Shown piece after piece: positions 37,371-47,194 of a DNA stretch of 64,000 bases (positions are counted from its first letter, which is position 1; every line of letters starts with the position of its first letter). Under the pieces are notes generated by a model that saw nothing but the letters and a program-made list of their open reading frames with translations, was not told where the DNA came from and searched no databases. The stretch spans positions 1 to 64,000 of the forward strand of contig NZ_JAKILG010000006.1 in the NCBI RefSeq assembly GCF_023283765.1, written 5' to 3'. The translations under genes and the position numbers were made by a program. Source of the DNA: Shewanella profunda. GTDB lineage: Bacteria > Pseudomonadota > Gammaproteobacteria > Enterobacterales > Shewanellaceae.

Positions 37371-39179
37371 ATGCACTTAATGTTTAAAGCTATCGGTTAC
37401 TTACTACTTTTGGGTTTGAGCTATGTGAGTTTGTCCTATGCCGATGAAGCGACAGAAGTGAACCAGTTTAAGGTGGGTGTTCTGGCTAATCACGGTGTGC
37501 TGCAGGCTAAACAACGCTGGCAACCTATGATGGATTACCTTACTGAGCAGGTGCCTAACAGTCATTTTGAAGTCGTCCCCGTAGATTTTAATGGTATGAG
37601 TAGCAAGTTACTAAGCCATGACTTGCAGTTTATTGTGACAAACCCGGGGCAATACCTGCACTTAAGTAATAATTTCCCGCTGTCTTGGCTTGCGACGATG
37701 AAGAGCCGTAAGCATCAGGGCAGTACTTTTACCATAGGTGCAACTATTATTGTTCGCGCTGACAGTCCTATTCTAACCCTGCAGGATCTAAGGGGTAGAA
37801 ATGTGGTCGCTAGTGATCCGCAGGCCTTAGGGGGTTATCAAGCTGCCATGGGATTGCTGCATAAAATGGGTTTTTTACCGGAGCAGTTTTTTGGGCAAGT
37901 GCGTTTTTTAGGCTTTCCGCTAGAACCGCTTATTTATCAGGTGCGTGATGGTAGCGCCGATGCCGCAATAGCACCTTTTTGTACCTTAGAAGAAATGATC
38001 GAGACTGGGCTGGTTAATAAAGCTGATTTTCGAGTGATCCACGCCACTAAGCCAGCAGGATATGACTGTGAGGTGAGTACTCAGTTGTACCCCAGTTGGT
38101 CATTTGCTGCGGCGGATACGGTTTCCCCGAGGATCACTATGCAGATCTCCCGCGCCTTATTTGATTTACCCGCCGACCATGTGGCAGCGATTACCGCCGA
38201 TACTTTGGGTTGGACAGCGCCAGTCAGCCAGCTGAAAGTAATTGAGTTATTTAAAGAATTACAGCTACAAGGTGCATCACCGACACTTTATCAAACCGTA
38301 TATAAATGGATGGAGAAAAACAAAGAATGGGGCGGTGTGTTGCTACTGATTTTTATCGTTTCTACGATTTATCACCTGTGGCTTGAATATAAGTTTCGCC
38401 AGAAAAGTGAGTTTTTAGTCAGCACTGAGCGGCAACTAAAGGATAAGGCACTGCAACTCGAACGATTACAAAGCGCAGCGATTTTAGGGGAAATTGGTGC
38501 TGGCCTTGCCCATGAACTCAATCAACCGATAGCGGCAATTACCCAATACAGCGAAGGCGCCATGCTACAACTGGAAAGGCTTGGGCAAGATAATCCGGAA
38601 CTCTATGATGTGTTGGGTAAAATTAATGCCCAGTCTATTCGCGCTGGTGCTGTTGTGCACCGTATTCGCGGCTTACTCAAACGGCGTCAGGCCAAGACTG
38701 AACCTTTGGATATAGTGCTTGTGGTGAAGGAAGCCTTAGCTTTATTAAGACGTGAGTTAGATCGGGCTAATGTCCAAGTGAATGTTCGGGTGCAGGGCGA
38801 GCCCTTCGAACTCACGGGCGATAGCGTTGGCTTAAGCCAAATGTGGGTCAATCTAGTGAAAAATAGCTTAGATGCGCTAGAAAGCTGCGGTGATAATCGT
38901 GCGCGCCAGTTGTGGATCGATATCTATTATCTTCCGGATAAAATCAAAGTATTCGTTATTGATAATGGCGAAGGTCTACAGGGGCAGGCGAGCGAGTTGA
39001 TGGCTTCTTTCGCCTCAACCAAGGATGAAGGGTTAGGACTCGGTTTAGCGATCTGTAAGGATGTCGTCACCCGTCACCATGGCAGCATTCAAATTGAAAA
39101 CTGCAAACATTGCACCACAGAAGCAAGGCTACCTTGGCAACAGGGCTGTGTGGTCACAGTGGTATTGCCTAAGGGATAG
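37371..39179 (+). CDS. TtrS-like sensor histidine kinase with periplasmic PhnD-type domain
   Basis: 602 residues: signal peptide (about 1-24), periplasmic phosphonate-binding-like domain (about 30-300; FKVGVLANHG, VTNPGQYLHLS, LRGRNVVASDPQALGGYQAA, DAAIAPFCTLEEM), one membrane helix (about 323-341), then kinase with H-box GAGLAHELNQPIAAITQYSE (about 387-406), LVKNSLDAL, DNGEGL and DEGLGLGLAICKDVV. TtrS of tetrathionate respiration has this order. Cysteines in the sensor (APFC, YDC) might matter for a sulfur ligand. AGG lies 8 bases before ATG 37371. Confidence 0.92.
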   Translation: MHLMFKAIGYLLLLGLSYVSLSYADEATEVNQFKVGVLANHGVLQAKQRWQPMMDYLTEQVPNSHFEVVPVDFNGMSSKLLSHDLQFIVTNPGQYLHLSNNFPLSWLATMKSRKHQGSTFTIGATIIVRADSPILTLQDLRGRNVVASDPQALGGYQAAMGLLHKMGFLPEQFFGQVRFLGFPLEPLIYQVRDGSADAAIAPFCTLEEMIETGLVNKADFRVIHATKPAGYDCEVSTQLYPSWSFAAADTVSPRITMQISRALFDLPADHVAAITADTLGWTAPVSQLKVIELFKELQLQGASPTLYQTVYKWMEKNKEWGGVLLLIFIVSTIYHLWLEYKFRQKSEFLVSTERQLKDKALQLERLQSAAILGEIGAGLAHELNQPIAAITQYSEGAMLQLERLGQDNPELYDVLGKINAQSIRAGAVVHRIRGLLKRRQAKTEPLDIVLVVKEALALLRRELDRANVQVNVRVQGEPFELTGDSVGLSQMWVNLVKNSLDALESCGDNRARQLWIDIYYLPDKIKVFVIDNGEGLQGQASELMASFASTKDEGLGLGLAICKDVVTRHHGSIQIENCKHCTTEARLPWQQGCVVTVVLPKG

Positions 39180-39208
39180 CGCCAAAGTGATAAGGCTAGA
39201 AAGCCATG

Positions 39209-40396
39209 TTAGCGCATGGCCAACATGGCCCAAGTGCGGCGGCCTTGCTCCAGAATAATACCCACCGCAAGCCCCGCAGCGGCGTTGATGGCGAGACAAG
39301 TCACAGCGGTTGATAAAATCACAAAGATACAGAAGGGCTTACCATCGATTAAGCGTTTCGACCATGCCAGTTGCAGTCCTGCGGTGGTGAGCAAACTGCC
39401 GAGGATCGACATAGGAATAAGGCTTAACAGCCAAGCGATATTGCTACCCCAGCACAGGGCTATCACTAAACAAGTGCTGCCAAAAATTAACGGCGCAACA
39501 TAAGTGCGGGCGCCAAAATGATATTGCACTGCGAGTCCGCCTGCACCGTGGCACATGGCCGCGGCCCCAAAGGGCGCGAGCAATAAGTTGGCAAGTCCAG
39601 AACTAATGGCGAAGTTTTTGGGCGTGAGTTTGGCGGCATCTTCAGGGAATTTCTCCTGCGCCATTACTGAAGTGGCAATCACCGCATTGGTTAAGGTTAA
39701 AGCGAGTTGCGGTAATACCAACAAAATGGCGGCGGAAGTCCACTCAACTGACGTCGGCCAAGTTAGCTGAAACGGTGCCGTTATGGCTTGGATATCAAGG
39801 CTACTAGTTGTGCTAGTTTGTGTACTCGCTTGCCAAATCATCCCTGCAGCAATGACTAAGGGCATGGCAAGGTAGCGCATTGGCAAATATTTACTGATAA
39901 ATAACAGCACAAAAGCGCCTACACCAACCAGCCAAAATTCACTCATCATCTGAGTGCCCATCCACATCAGTTGTAGACCTATGGCGAGTTGAATGCCGAT
40001 ACTTACGGCTTGGGATAATTGCTTAGCTAACCAAGTAATAGCACCGCTAAAGGCGAGGATGAGTAAAATCGCCCCCATCAACATAGCGCTTGCTTGTAAC
40101 ATGCCTGGGGTTAACCCTTGGGCGATAATCAGTGCAGCGATAACTTTCATCGGTTGTACGGGAATAGGGCGGCGGTAAAATAGTGCGCTGAGAATGGCAA
40201 ATAGCCCAAAGCCCAAAAATATCCCCTGGGGCGAAAATTGATTGAGGGCAATAAGCCCCAGTACTAAAGGTAAAAAAGTGCCTAAATCAGCAAAGGCACC
40301 GCTGGTTTCACCGAGTAAACGGTTGAATGACGGATTGGATATTGTTTGGGGGATTTTGCCCGATGTCATACAGATTGCCGTAATTGAACACTCCAT
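39209..40396 (-). CDS. MOT1-like molybdate/sulfate transporter
   Basis: 395 residues with about ten hydrophobic segments. The start of the core, FNRLLGETSGAFADLGTFLP, and the YRRPIPVQPMKVIAALIIAQ segment are the signatures of the MFS_MOT1 family, relatives of SulP carriers without the STAS domain. It may bring in molybdate (for molybdoenzymes) or sulfate. Neither ATG 40396 nor the in-frame ATG 40369 has a clear ribosome site. It lies between the TtrS-like gene (convergent) and octaheme tetrathionate reductase (same strand, separated by a terminator). Confidence 0.85.
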   Translation of the reverse strand: MECSITAICMTSGKIPQTISNPSFNRLLGETSGAFADLGTFLPLVLGLIALNQFSPQGIFLGFGLFAILSALFYRRPIPVQPMKVIAALIIAQGLTPGMLQASAMLMGAILLILAFSGAITWLAKQLSQAVSIGIQLAIGLQLMWMGTQMMSEFWLVGVGAFVLLFISKYLPMRYLAMPLVIAAGMIWQASTQTSTTSSLDIQAITAPFQLTWPTSVEWTSAAILLVLPQLALTLTNAVIATSVMAQEKFPEDAAKLTPKNFAISSGLANLLLAPFGAAAMCHGAGGLAVQYHFGARTYVAPLIFGSTCLVIALCWGSNIAWLLSLIPMSILGSLLTTAGLQLAWSKRLIDGKPFCIFVILSTAVTCLAINAAAGLAVGIILEQGRRTWAMLAMR

Positions 40397-40546
40397 GATT
40401 ATGCAAAATAAATGCCATAAAAATCAGATAATTTGGGGTGTAAACAGAGTCAAACTACCGTATGGGGGCACTCGATAAGACAAACTGGGGCAAGGCTGAG
40501 ATAAGGCTGAGTCTAATTGTCTTTGTTTAAATGTGAGCAATAGCAT

Positions 40547-40581
40547 AATAAAAAAGAGATCTTAGTGAAAACTAAGATCTC
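40547..40581 (-). terminator. otr terminator
   Basis: GAGATCTTAGT/ACTAAGATCTC (40556-40581) is a perfect 11-bp stem with a GAAA/TTTC loop, followed on the minus strand by TTTTTTATTATG. It ends the octaheme reductase transcript before the transporter gene. A second hairpin, TGCCTTACT against AGTAAGaCA (40627-40648), precedes it. Confidence 0.92.
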
Positions 40582-40677
40582 AAGGGGCATTGCTAGACTT
40601 GGTTAATCAGCCATGTTCACTTCGATGCCTTACTAAAAGTAAGACATCTGTGATGCTCAAATCAGTCACCCATTAAA

Positions 40678-42084
40678 TCAAGGCTGTTTATGTTTAGGTC
40701 CTTGCTGATTTTTCATTGGGTCACCTTGATAACCTAGGGCTTGCCAATCGAGCCTTGTGCCTTTGTTATGACAATCATTGCAATTTAAGGCTTGTTCTTT
40801 AGGTGAGACCATATGGTTGATCCTCCACCACATTTCTGTTGCCGCAAAATCATATTCACCACTGTATTTGATGCCTTTTTCAATCATAGTGGTGTTGGCC
40901 TCCATTCCCAGTTTTGCCGCTAAGTTCCAATCAAACTCGCTCCAGTATCCACCTTTGCCATAGGTTTTAGGAGTGATAAAGATATTGAGTTTTTTGTCGT
41001 AGATCTGTTTACCTGTGTGCACTTTAAAGGGGTAAATTTTGGCTTTGGCATCGTTAATATCGCCTACTGGATAGGTCAATTTAGTGACCACATTAGGATC
41101 CATTTTGTCACCCGCCATATAGGCATCGGCAGTGCCGTTGTACCAAGCGTATTGAGGTTTTACCATTTTCTCCCAGACAAAGTTGCCTTTTTTCTTCTGG
41201 TAGGTGTGCTTGCCGTATTGGTCTAGCGCTTCTTCTTTATTATCTCCGGCTGTTGACCAGTCCCAGTGCATTTTTGTGGGGTCATTTTTAGCAAAATACG
41301 GAATATGACAGGTTTGACAGGCAACCGTCGCAGTATGGGTATTGAGCTTTTTGTTAGCATGGGGGGCTGACTCATGGCAGTTTTCACAGCCAATATGATC
41401 GACACCACCGGGTGAAACGCCCATAGCATTACCAGAAATCATGTGTTTTTCAGTGGTGTGGCAGTTCTGACATTGAAAATTATTGCCATCTCTATCCATG
41501 TGCACGTCAGTCGCTTTGTCTGGGGAAGACATGGAAGAGTCTAAATCTCCGTGTTTTACCGCATCGCCGCCGCCACCATAAAAATGGCAACTACCGCAGT
41601 TATCGCGCGCAGGTGCGCCGACATTTTGAGCAATTTTAGTCAGATCGAGTTTTGCCATAGGTTCACCTGCGCCAGCGGGATCTTTAACATAAGTCCCTGT
41701 GGTGTCGTGGCAAACTAGACAGTCGACTTTTGTTTTATCTTTAAAATCAAAGTTACTGTCTTTCCAACCATAGCCCGCGTGGCAACTGGTACAGCGGGGT
41801 TCATTGCTGGAGATGGCTACACAGAAGTTGTTAATACTGTTTTTCTTCCCCCTGAGCACAGTTCCCTCGGGGAGTTTTTGTTCTAACTCCCAAGTCCAGT
41901 GTGAGGTTTTCATCACGTCAGTCGCTTGATCTTCATGGCAGACTAAACATTGTGTGGTCACCTGCGAGCCTGTGGTGAAGGGGCCTTTAAGTGCTTCTTT
42001 ATGGGGATTGGCAGCATGGGCATTGACGCTTATACCCCCTATAATCGCGAGGGCGATTGCTATCTTTAGTGAAGTTTTCATCAT
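40678..42084 (-). CDS. otr: octaheme tetrathionate reductase
   Basis: 468 residues with a signal peptide (MMKTSLKIAIALAIIGGISV, ending NAHA). Eight CXXCH haem sites are visible: CLVCH, CTSCH, CLVCH, CGSCH, CQNCH, CENCH, CQTCH and CNDCH. The protein is a soluble periplasmic octaheme c-type cytochrome; the S. oneidensis enzyme reduces tetrathionate and also nitrite and hydroxylamine in vitro, with a lysine as distal ligand of the active-site haem. I begin at the first of two adjacent ATGs (42084), with GAGGAA 5-6 bases upstream. Monocistronic, with FNR-like boxes about 150 bases upstream. Confidence 0.96.
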   Translation of the reverse strand: MMKTSLKIAIALAIIGGISVNAHAANPHKEALKGPFTTGSQVTTQCLVCHEDQATDVMKTSHWTWELEQKLPEGTVLRGKKNSINNFCVAISSNEPRCTSCHAGYGWKDSNFDFKDKTKVDCLVCHDTTGTYVKDPAGAGEPMAKLDLTKIAQNVGAPARDNCGSCHFYGGGGDAVKHGDLDSSMSSPDKATDVHMDRDGNNFQCQNCHTTEKHMISGNAMGVSPGGVDHIGCENCHESAPHANKKLNTHTATVACQTCHIPYFAKNDPTKMHWDWSTAGDNKEEALDQYGKHTYQKKKGNFVWEKMVKPQYAWYNGTADAYMAGDKMDPNVVTKLTYPVGDINDAKAKIYPFKVHTGKQIYDKKLNIFITPKTYGKGGYWSEFDWNLAAKLGMEANTTMIEKGIKYSGEYDFAATEMWWRINHMVSPKEQALNCNDCHNKGTRLDWQALGYQGDPMKNQQGPKHKQP

Positions 42085-42236
42085 CTCGTTCCTCAATTTT
42101 TTGTGGCCATATGCATGGCTTTGTTGGTGGAATGTTTTTATTGATCCCACCTTGTTAACTAATTTACCAAATAGAAGGAGTCGTAAATTTGAGGCATGTC
42201 ACTTACATTAAAAAAATCTAATTGATCAAAACTTCA

Positions 42237-42250
42237 TTGATAAAAATCTA
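42237..42250 (-). promoter_or_regulatory. FNR/CRP-like box upstream of otr
   Basis: TTGATAAAAATCTA matches nine of ten positions of TTGATNNNNATCAA. A second TTGAT core (TTGATCAAAACTTCATTGAT begins at 42222) overlaps the region. It lies about 155 bases before the otr start. The remainder of 42085-42796 holds a G-run (42364-42371), a hairpin and no convincing gene. Confidence 0.4.
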
Positions 42251-42464
42251 ATTGATAGTGATGGCGTGGAAATTTAATTCAACTTTTTTAAATAAAGCAA
42301 TGGCTTGGTTTATTTGCTAAATTAGCTTGCTTTGGTGTAATAGTGTATTTGGCGATAGATAAGGGGGGGGAACTGGCTGTGATCGAGTTAACACTTTATA
42401 AAATCCGTTATAACTAAAGTAGTATTGTTGAAACTACGAGGTTTTTAAGACGTTTTTTAAGTGA

Positions 42465-42495
42465 AAAAATGCCGTAACAGACCTATGGCATTTTT
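42465..42495. terminator. isolated bidirectional terminator-like hairpin
   Basis: AAAAATGCC and GGCATTTTT pair perfectly around a 13-base loop, with A/T tracts built into the stem. No gene ends nearby on either strand: otr starts 380 bases to the left and the binding-protein gene ends 300 bases to the right. It may mark a lost gene or a small RNA. Confidence 0.5.
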
Positions 42496-42796
42496 GATGG
42501 TGTAACCGATATTAATCTTACTGTTTAAGCGTATTGCGCGGCTGATTTCAGGGGCGTGCGAGTCGGTGCTAATACGATTTCATTCATTTCGCCTCGCGCT
42601 ACACTGGGTTTGGGATACCCTATGGGTTTATTGAAGATAAGCCTAGGTTAAAACAGGTGACATTTGCTGGCCCAAGAACGTTTCGCCGGATTGGATTATG
42701 TTGCCCTCCCTCTGTTATCGCTCCCACCAGATAGTTGCTCCTATACTCTCGACCTTATTACGACATTTAGCCGCTGGACCAATTAACCAGTTCAAG

Positions 42797-43591
42797 TTAG
42801 TTGGTCGTGTTGGACGACTCCGAGATATTGAGCGGTGGCTCGACACCATAGGATTCAAATAGACGCGTGATTTCACCCGAGGTGCGCATCTTGTCTACAA
42901 TTTGGCGAACCTGTTCGGCGTATTTATACTGGGGTGACCTTGAAGGGATGCTGAAATAGCGGCCATTTTTGCTGATATCCACATATTCCATCTGTTTAAG
43001 CATGGGATCATTGGCAAAAGAATGCATTTCATGTTGCTCAGAGCTAATGGCCAAATCAATGCGGCCAGCCTTCAACATATTAATTAGCTGGCTGTTAGTA
43101 TTAACAAAAGAAACCTTTAGTTGATCCATATTTTCATTAAATTGTGCACTATAAAATGTCCCTCTCAATGCCCCAATGATATAGGGAGTTAGTTTATTAA
43201 ACTCCTGTACCGCGGTAGGTTGACTCGCCAGTGCGTAGTAGTAGACATATCGCTTGTCGTAGCCAAGCAACATAGGGTCCAGGAAAGACTCGCGTTCTGT
43301 GGTCATTGAATGGGAAGGGATCAGATCGACCTGACCTGTTTCGGCTACTTTTATGGTTCTAGCCCATGGAACATAAGCCCAATTGACTCTATGGCCTAGA
43401 CGATGGAACACTTCATTTATCACCGCAGCACCGGGGCCTTTACATTCACCTTGTTCAAAATAAATGACGGGTTGCCGATCTCTGCAGTGTGCTTGCCAAA
43501 CTACAGGCGATACTTCAGCTTTTGCACTGCGCAAAAATAAGGATGAGAAGACAATAATCAAAAATAGCTTAGTAATCACAGTCCACTTCAT
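42797..43591 (-). CDS. periplasmic solute-binding protein, family 3
   Basis: 264 residues with a signal peptide (about 1-26). The bilobal amino-acid-binding fold is seen in VIYFEQGECKGPGAAVINEV (about 43-62), YVPWARTIKVAETGQVDLIP (about 77-96), GALRGTFYSAQF and LLKAGRIDLAI-like NMLKAGRIDLAISSEQ. No permease or ATPase gene is nearby, so it may work in signalling or with a distant transporter. Such lone proteins are common in Shewanella. Ligand unknown. Confidence 0.85.
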   Translation of the reverse strand: MKWTVITKLFLIIVFSSLFLRSAKAEVSPVVWQAHCRDRQPVIYFEQGECKGPGAAVINEVFHRLGHRVNWAYVPWARTIKVAETGQVDLIPSHSMTTERESFLDPMLLGYDKRYVYYYALASQPTAVQEFNKLTPYIIGALRGTFYSAQFNENMDQLKVSFVNTNSQLINMLKAGRIDLAISSEQHEMHSFANDPMLKQMEYVDISKNGRYFSIPSRSPQYKYAEQVRQIVDKMRTSGEITRLFESYGVEPPLNISESSNTTN

Positions 43592-43790
43592 TTGTCTGCC
43601 TATTTGAATGGGCCATTTTAATCTTTATTTTGTGATGACTGGTCGGACTATGTTCTATTTTTTAATCATTTAGATGCATAGATAGGACCAGTATAAAGAT
43701 TGTAGTGTGAAGGTTGCCTCTGCGCTGTATTTAATACGAGTGATATAAGCTGCGGTTTTGTCAGCGTTATCTGACTCAAACCTGAGTCGG

Positions 43791-45320
43791 TTAGTCTGTG
43801 GACTCAAGATAGGGGGCTAATTGGGTTTCAATGGCCTCAATTTGGGCTTCGGCGTAGGCAAGCTCGGATTCTGTTAAGCAAGACTTAGCTGTGTTTTGAT
43901 GTAGTAATTGCTCGCTATTCATACCGTATTTGCCAAAATGACGCAGTAATAAGCTAGACCAAATAAACATTTGTATTGGTTTATTTAATTGTTCCACGCC
44001 GTAAATATCGACCAGTTCCCGCATAGAAATTTCATTACCTAGCTCTGCCGACTTGATGTACCAAACTTCAGCCGCTTGTCGCTCCTCTCGAGTTGGATTT
44101 TCACCACTTAGAAATGATTCAGCCTTGTAGGAATAAAAATATTTTTGTTGCTCAGCGGGGATTGGATACTGATGCAAGAAACTGTCACGTAGACGCTCGG
44201 CCTCTCTTATCTCTAGGGTACCTAGTTGTTGACTCAATCTGGCTAATTCTTTTAGATGGTCGGCTCTATTGCTCATGGCCGCGAGTTGGTAATACATTAA
44301 CGCTTTAATCGGTTGGCTGCTCACGCCTAAGCCTTGCTCATAAATCTTGCCTAGGCCTAGTAGAGCGTCTTCATTCCACTTGAGTGCAAATTCTTCAAAG
44401 TCAATTTTAGCCTGTAGGTAGTCACTGTCATTTTGTGGATCTACCAGTAAAAGGTTAGCAAATTCAATTTTGGCGAAGTCATTACCTGCAGCGACAGATT
44501 GACTTAACCAATGGCGAGCCTTAGCGTAATCGACAGGAAAATCTTCGCCGTAGAGAAAGCGTTTACCGAGGTAATATTGTCGAAAATCATTGTCTTTGGC
44601 TTGTTCGCTGAGTAATGCCTCTGCGCGAGCTAAATCTTTGGGTCCACCTTGGCCTATTGCCAGCATTTCGCCTAAATTCTCTTTGGCTAATTCATCTTGA
44701 TTAGCCACCGCCTTTTCAAAGTATTGTCTCGCTTTGGCAAAGTCGGAGGTGACTCGTGCGTCATGCCAATAAAGCGTCCCTAGGTGGTAGTCTGCATCGG
44801 GATGCTGTTGGGTAGCAGCTTTTTCGAGCCAATAAATGGCTTGGCTCGCATCGGGATCGAGTAAAGGTTGCCTTACATATAAGAGTCCAAGTTCGTATTG
44901 AAAGGCTGCATCGCCCGCTTCGGCATTGGGCTTAAGTTGAGCGACTTGCGCGGCTAAGTCTTCTGGTGTTTGTGCATCAAAATAGAGCAAACTCAGCATA
45001 GGTAAGTATTGGGGATCGAGTTCAGCGGCTTTTTTATACCAATCTTTTGAGGTTTTAGCATCGGCTGGCACTTGTGGAAATCGGCCCGAATATAATTCTG
45101 CAAGGGCAATCGCCGCAATCGCAAACCCTTTATCTACAGCTCGATGGATAAAATCTAAGCCTGTTTCTACTTGATTTTGGTTAATCAGTGTTAGGCCATG
45201 ATTGAGTAGCGCAGTAGGATCACCTGCCGCGAGCGCTTTGGCTTGAGCGTGTTTTTTTTGATATTTAGCGAAAACAATAAACAGTACAACAAAAGCAATA
45301 ATTATGAGTATCAACAACAT
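43791..45320 (-). CDS. membrane-anchored Sel1/TPR-repeat protein
   Basis: 509 residues. One N-terminal membrane helix (MLLILIIIAFVVLFIVFAKY) then helical repeats throughout; Sel1 units of about 36 residues are clear, for example GFAIAAIALAELYSGRFPQV, YELGLLYVRQPLLDP, ALLGLGKIYEQGLGV and SMRELVDIYGV. Such proteins scaffold complexes; no partner can be named. No operon: mscS lies 118 bases upstream on the same strand. Confidence 0.88.
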   Translation of the reverse strand: MLLILIIIAFVVLFIVFAKYQKKHAQAKALAAGDPTALLNHGLTLINQNQVETGLDFIHRAVDKGFAIAAIALAELYSGRFPQVPADAKTSKDWYKKAAELDPQYLPMLSLLYFDAQTPEDLAAQVAQLKPNAEAGDAAFQYELGLLYVRQPLLDPDASQAIYWLEKAATQQHPDADYHLGTLYWHDARVTSDFAKARQYFEKAVANQDELAKENLGEMLAIGQGGPKDLARAEALLSEQAKDNDFRQYYLGKRFLYGEDFPVDYAKARHWLSQSVAAGNDFAKIEFANLLLVDPQNDSDYLQAKIDFEEFALKWNEDALLGLGKIYEQGLGVSSQPIKALMYYQLAAMSNRADHLKELARLSQQLGTLEIREAERLRDSFLHQYPIPAEQQKYFYSYKAESFLSGENPTREERQAAEVWYIKSAELGNEISMRELVDIYGVEQLNKPIQMFIWSSLLLRHFGKYGMNSEQLLHQNTAKSCLTESELAYAEAQIEAIETQLAPYLESTD

Positions 45321-45438
45321 AGTAGTCCATCACTATCGATATTTGGGAACATAGTAAACTTAAATTTTTACAAGAATGCAAGTTTACAATGTGAGCTAGG
45401 CTGGTTGACTAAGTCGATCAATCCCATGGGCATTAGCG

Positions 45439-46275
45439 TTATTTATCTTGCAGATGGATCTCTCTAATGGGGCAGGCAATCTCAATTTCTGCCTGCTTAA
45501 GGGCGTTATAAAGAGCGAGGTTCACCTTATATTTATGCTGAAAATAGCTTTGCGTGGGCACCCAGTAACGAACCCCCATTTCAATTCCATTAGCATTAAA
45601 ACCATTGATGCCGATATTGGGTGTGGTCTCTTGATAAACATAGGGATTATTGCTCAATAACTCAGTGATCACACTAATGGCTCGTTCGGGATCTGTGCTG
45701 TAACTGAGATTGAACTGGGTTTCGACCAGCTTATTACTAAAGGAGTTGTGCAGGATTTCACCGACGATATGTTTATTGGGAATGCTAATTTGCTCACCTT
45801 CCTCATTCGTTAGTATGGTCATGCCTAAATTAATACGTTTAACAACACCGCTTTCTCCTTTAATTTCAATAGTGTTTCCCACAACAAAAGGGCGGGTGAC
45901 GATAATAGTAATGCCTGCGGCGTAGTTGGATAACATGCCCTGCAAGGCTAAACCTGCTCCGAGAGAGGCAGCACCAATTGCAGCCACCATTGGAGTGACA
46001 CTAATACCGATTTTGCCAAGGGCGATAATCCCCACCATAACAATGATCAGAATACGGATAAGGTTACTGACAAAGTTGCTGAGGGTGATATCAATGCTGT
46101 GTTTTTCAAACTGTTTTGCCACTAAGCGGGAAACTTTGCTGGCGATCCATAAACCCAATAAAAAGATCAATAAAGCACCGAGTAACTGAAAACTGTAGGT
46201 GACTAAAAATTCGGTGATCAGTTGATAAACGCCTTGAAGCTGTTGTAATTCTTGATCCAGTCCTGGTGCTATCAT
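45439..46275 (-). CDS. mscS: small-conductance mechanosensitive channel, MscS family
   Basis: 278 residues: three membrane helices (about 20-42, 63-85, 90-118), the pore-lining helix with GAASLGAGLALQGMLSNYAA (about 98-117), then the beta domain RPFVVGNTIEIKGESGVVKR and C-terminal alpha/beta domain. The alanine/glycine packing of helix 3 is typical of MscS, which opens under hypo-osmotic membrane tension. The length is close to E. coli MscS (286). Confidence 0.94.
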   Translation of the reverse strand: MIAPGLDQELQQLQGVYQLITEFLVTYSFQLLGALLIFLLGLWIASKVSRLVAKQFEKHSIDITLSNFVSNLIRILIIVMVGIIALGKIGISVTPMVAAIGAASLGAGLALQGMLSNYAAGITIIVTRPFVVGNTIEIKGESGVVKRINLGMTILTNEEGEQISIPNKHIVGEILHNSFSNKLVETQFNLSYSTDPERAISVITELLSNNPYVYQETTPNIGINGFNANGIEMGVRYWVPTQSYFQHKYKVNLALYNALKQAEIEIACPIREIHLQDK

Positions 46276-46444
46276 TATGATATCCTTCTAATAAATTCAA
46301 CCGTGCGAGTATAACGTAAAAATGCCACAAAACGCTGAACCACCATACATTGTGAAGCGTATCATGTAATCGAGGTTGGTTTAATGAGCCGATAGGGTGA
46401 GTCAGGTATGCTGTCCGTCTATCCAAATATGGAGTTGAGTGTTT

Positions 46445-46924
46445 ATGAAAACGCTGTTGTTATGTGTATCTTGCCTATTAACCCCAATATGGGCTTTTGC
46501 CGCTAGTTATGTTGCTGGGGATACTATTAATGCTATTTCACTTGTTGATCAGCATAATAAGTCAATTAATGTCACCGATGAAACCCGTGTAGTGCTCTTT
46601 AGCCGCAGTATGAAAGGTGGTGATATTATTAAGGAAACGCTACAACCATTAAGCGAAACACAGTTTCCCAATAACTTAGTTTACGTCGCCGATATCAGTG
46701 GTATGCCCTCTTTAATCGCTAAGTTTGTGGCTGTACCGCAAATGCAGGAATTACCCTTCTCGATCGGCCTAGATAGGGAAGGGGAGATCAGTCAAATGCT
46801 CCCAGATACAAAAGATATGGCGACTATGATTTTGCTTGATCATCGCAATATACTCGATATTGCTTATTTCGATTCCAGTGAAGCACTGGGCCAAGCTCTC
46901 GCAAAAATGAATGCGGCGCAGTAA
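46445..46924 (+). CDS. periplasmic protein, thioredoxin-like fold suspected
   Basis: 159 residues. I start at ATG 46445 because it gives a normal signal peptide (MKTLLLCVSCLLTPIWAFAA); an in-frame GTG two codons earlier is closer to GGAG. The mature part runs VAGDTINAISLVDQHNKSIN, TRVVLFSRSMKGGDIIKETL, then LPFSIGLDREGEISQMLPD, resembling the YtfJ-like thioredoxin fold, without a CxxC pair. Function unknown. Divergent from mscS. Confidence 0.75.
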   Translation: MKTLLLCVSCLLTPIWAFAASYVAGDTINAISLVDQHNKSINVTDETRVVLFSRSMKGGDIIKETLQPLSETQFPNNLVYVADISGMPSLIAKFVAVPQMQELPFSIGLDREGEISQMLPDTKDMATMILLDHRNILDIAYFDSSEALGQALAKMNAAQ

Positions 46925-47194
46925 CTGGTTTAATCTGTTTTGAGCTTGTCATCCTAAGATAGTTAATTGAGTGGGTCACCTAGGGATGGATGTTCTAGCT
47001 TTTGCTAGCCTATCCATCTCCCTTTCGAGCATGTCGCAAAAAATTCATTTTTTATTCCAAAAATAGGTGCAAATTTCGCTTAGGGTTTGCATGCATAATC
47101 ATCTGTTTTGTAACTACTTTTTTTGATGGTATTGCCCCTTAAAATTTAATGGAATAAAAAGTTAGTAATTCAGCATAAAAATTCGTTGCGTAAA

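Noticed and set aside
42361..42375. G-run as a phase-variable tract
   Set aside because: The eight-G run at 42364-42371 is not in or just before any gene, so no switch can be supported.
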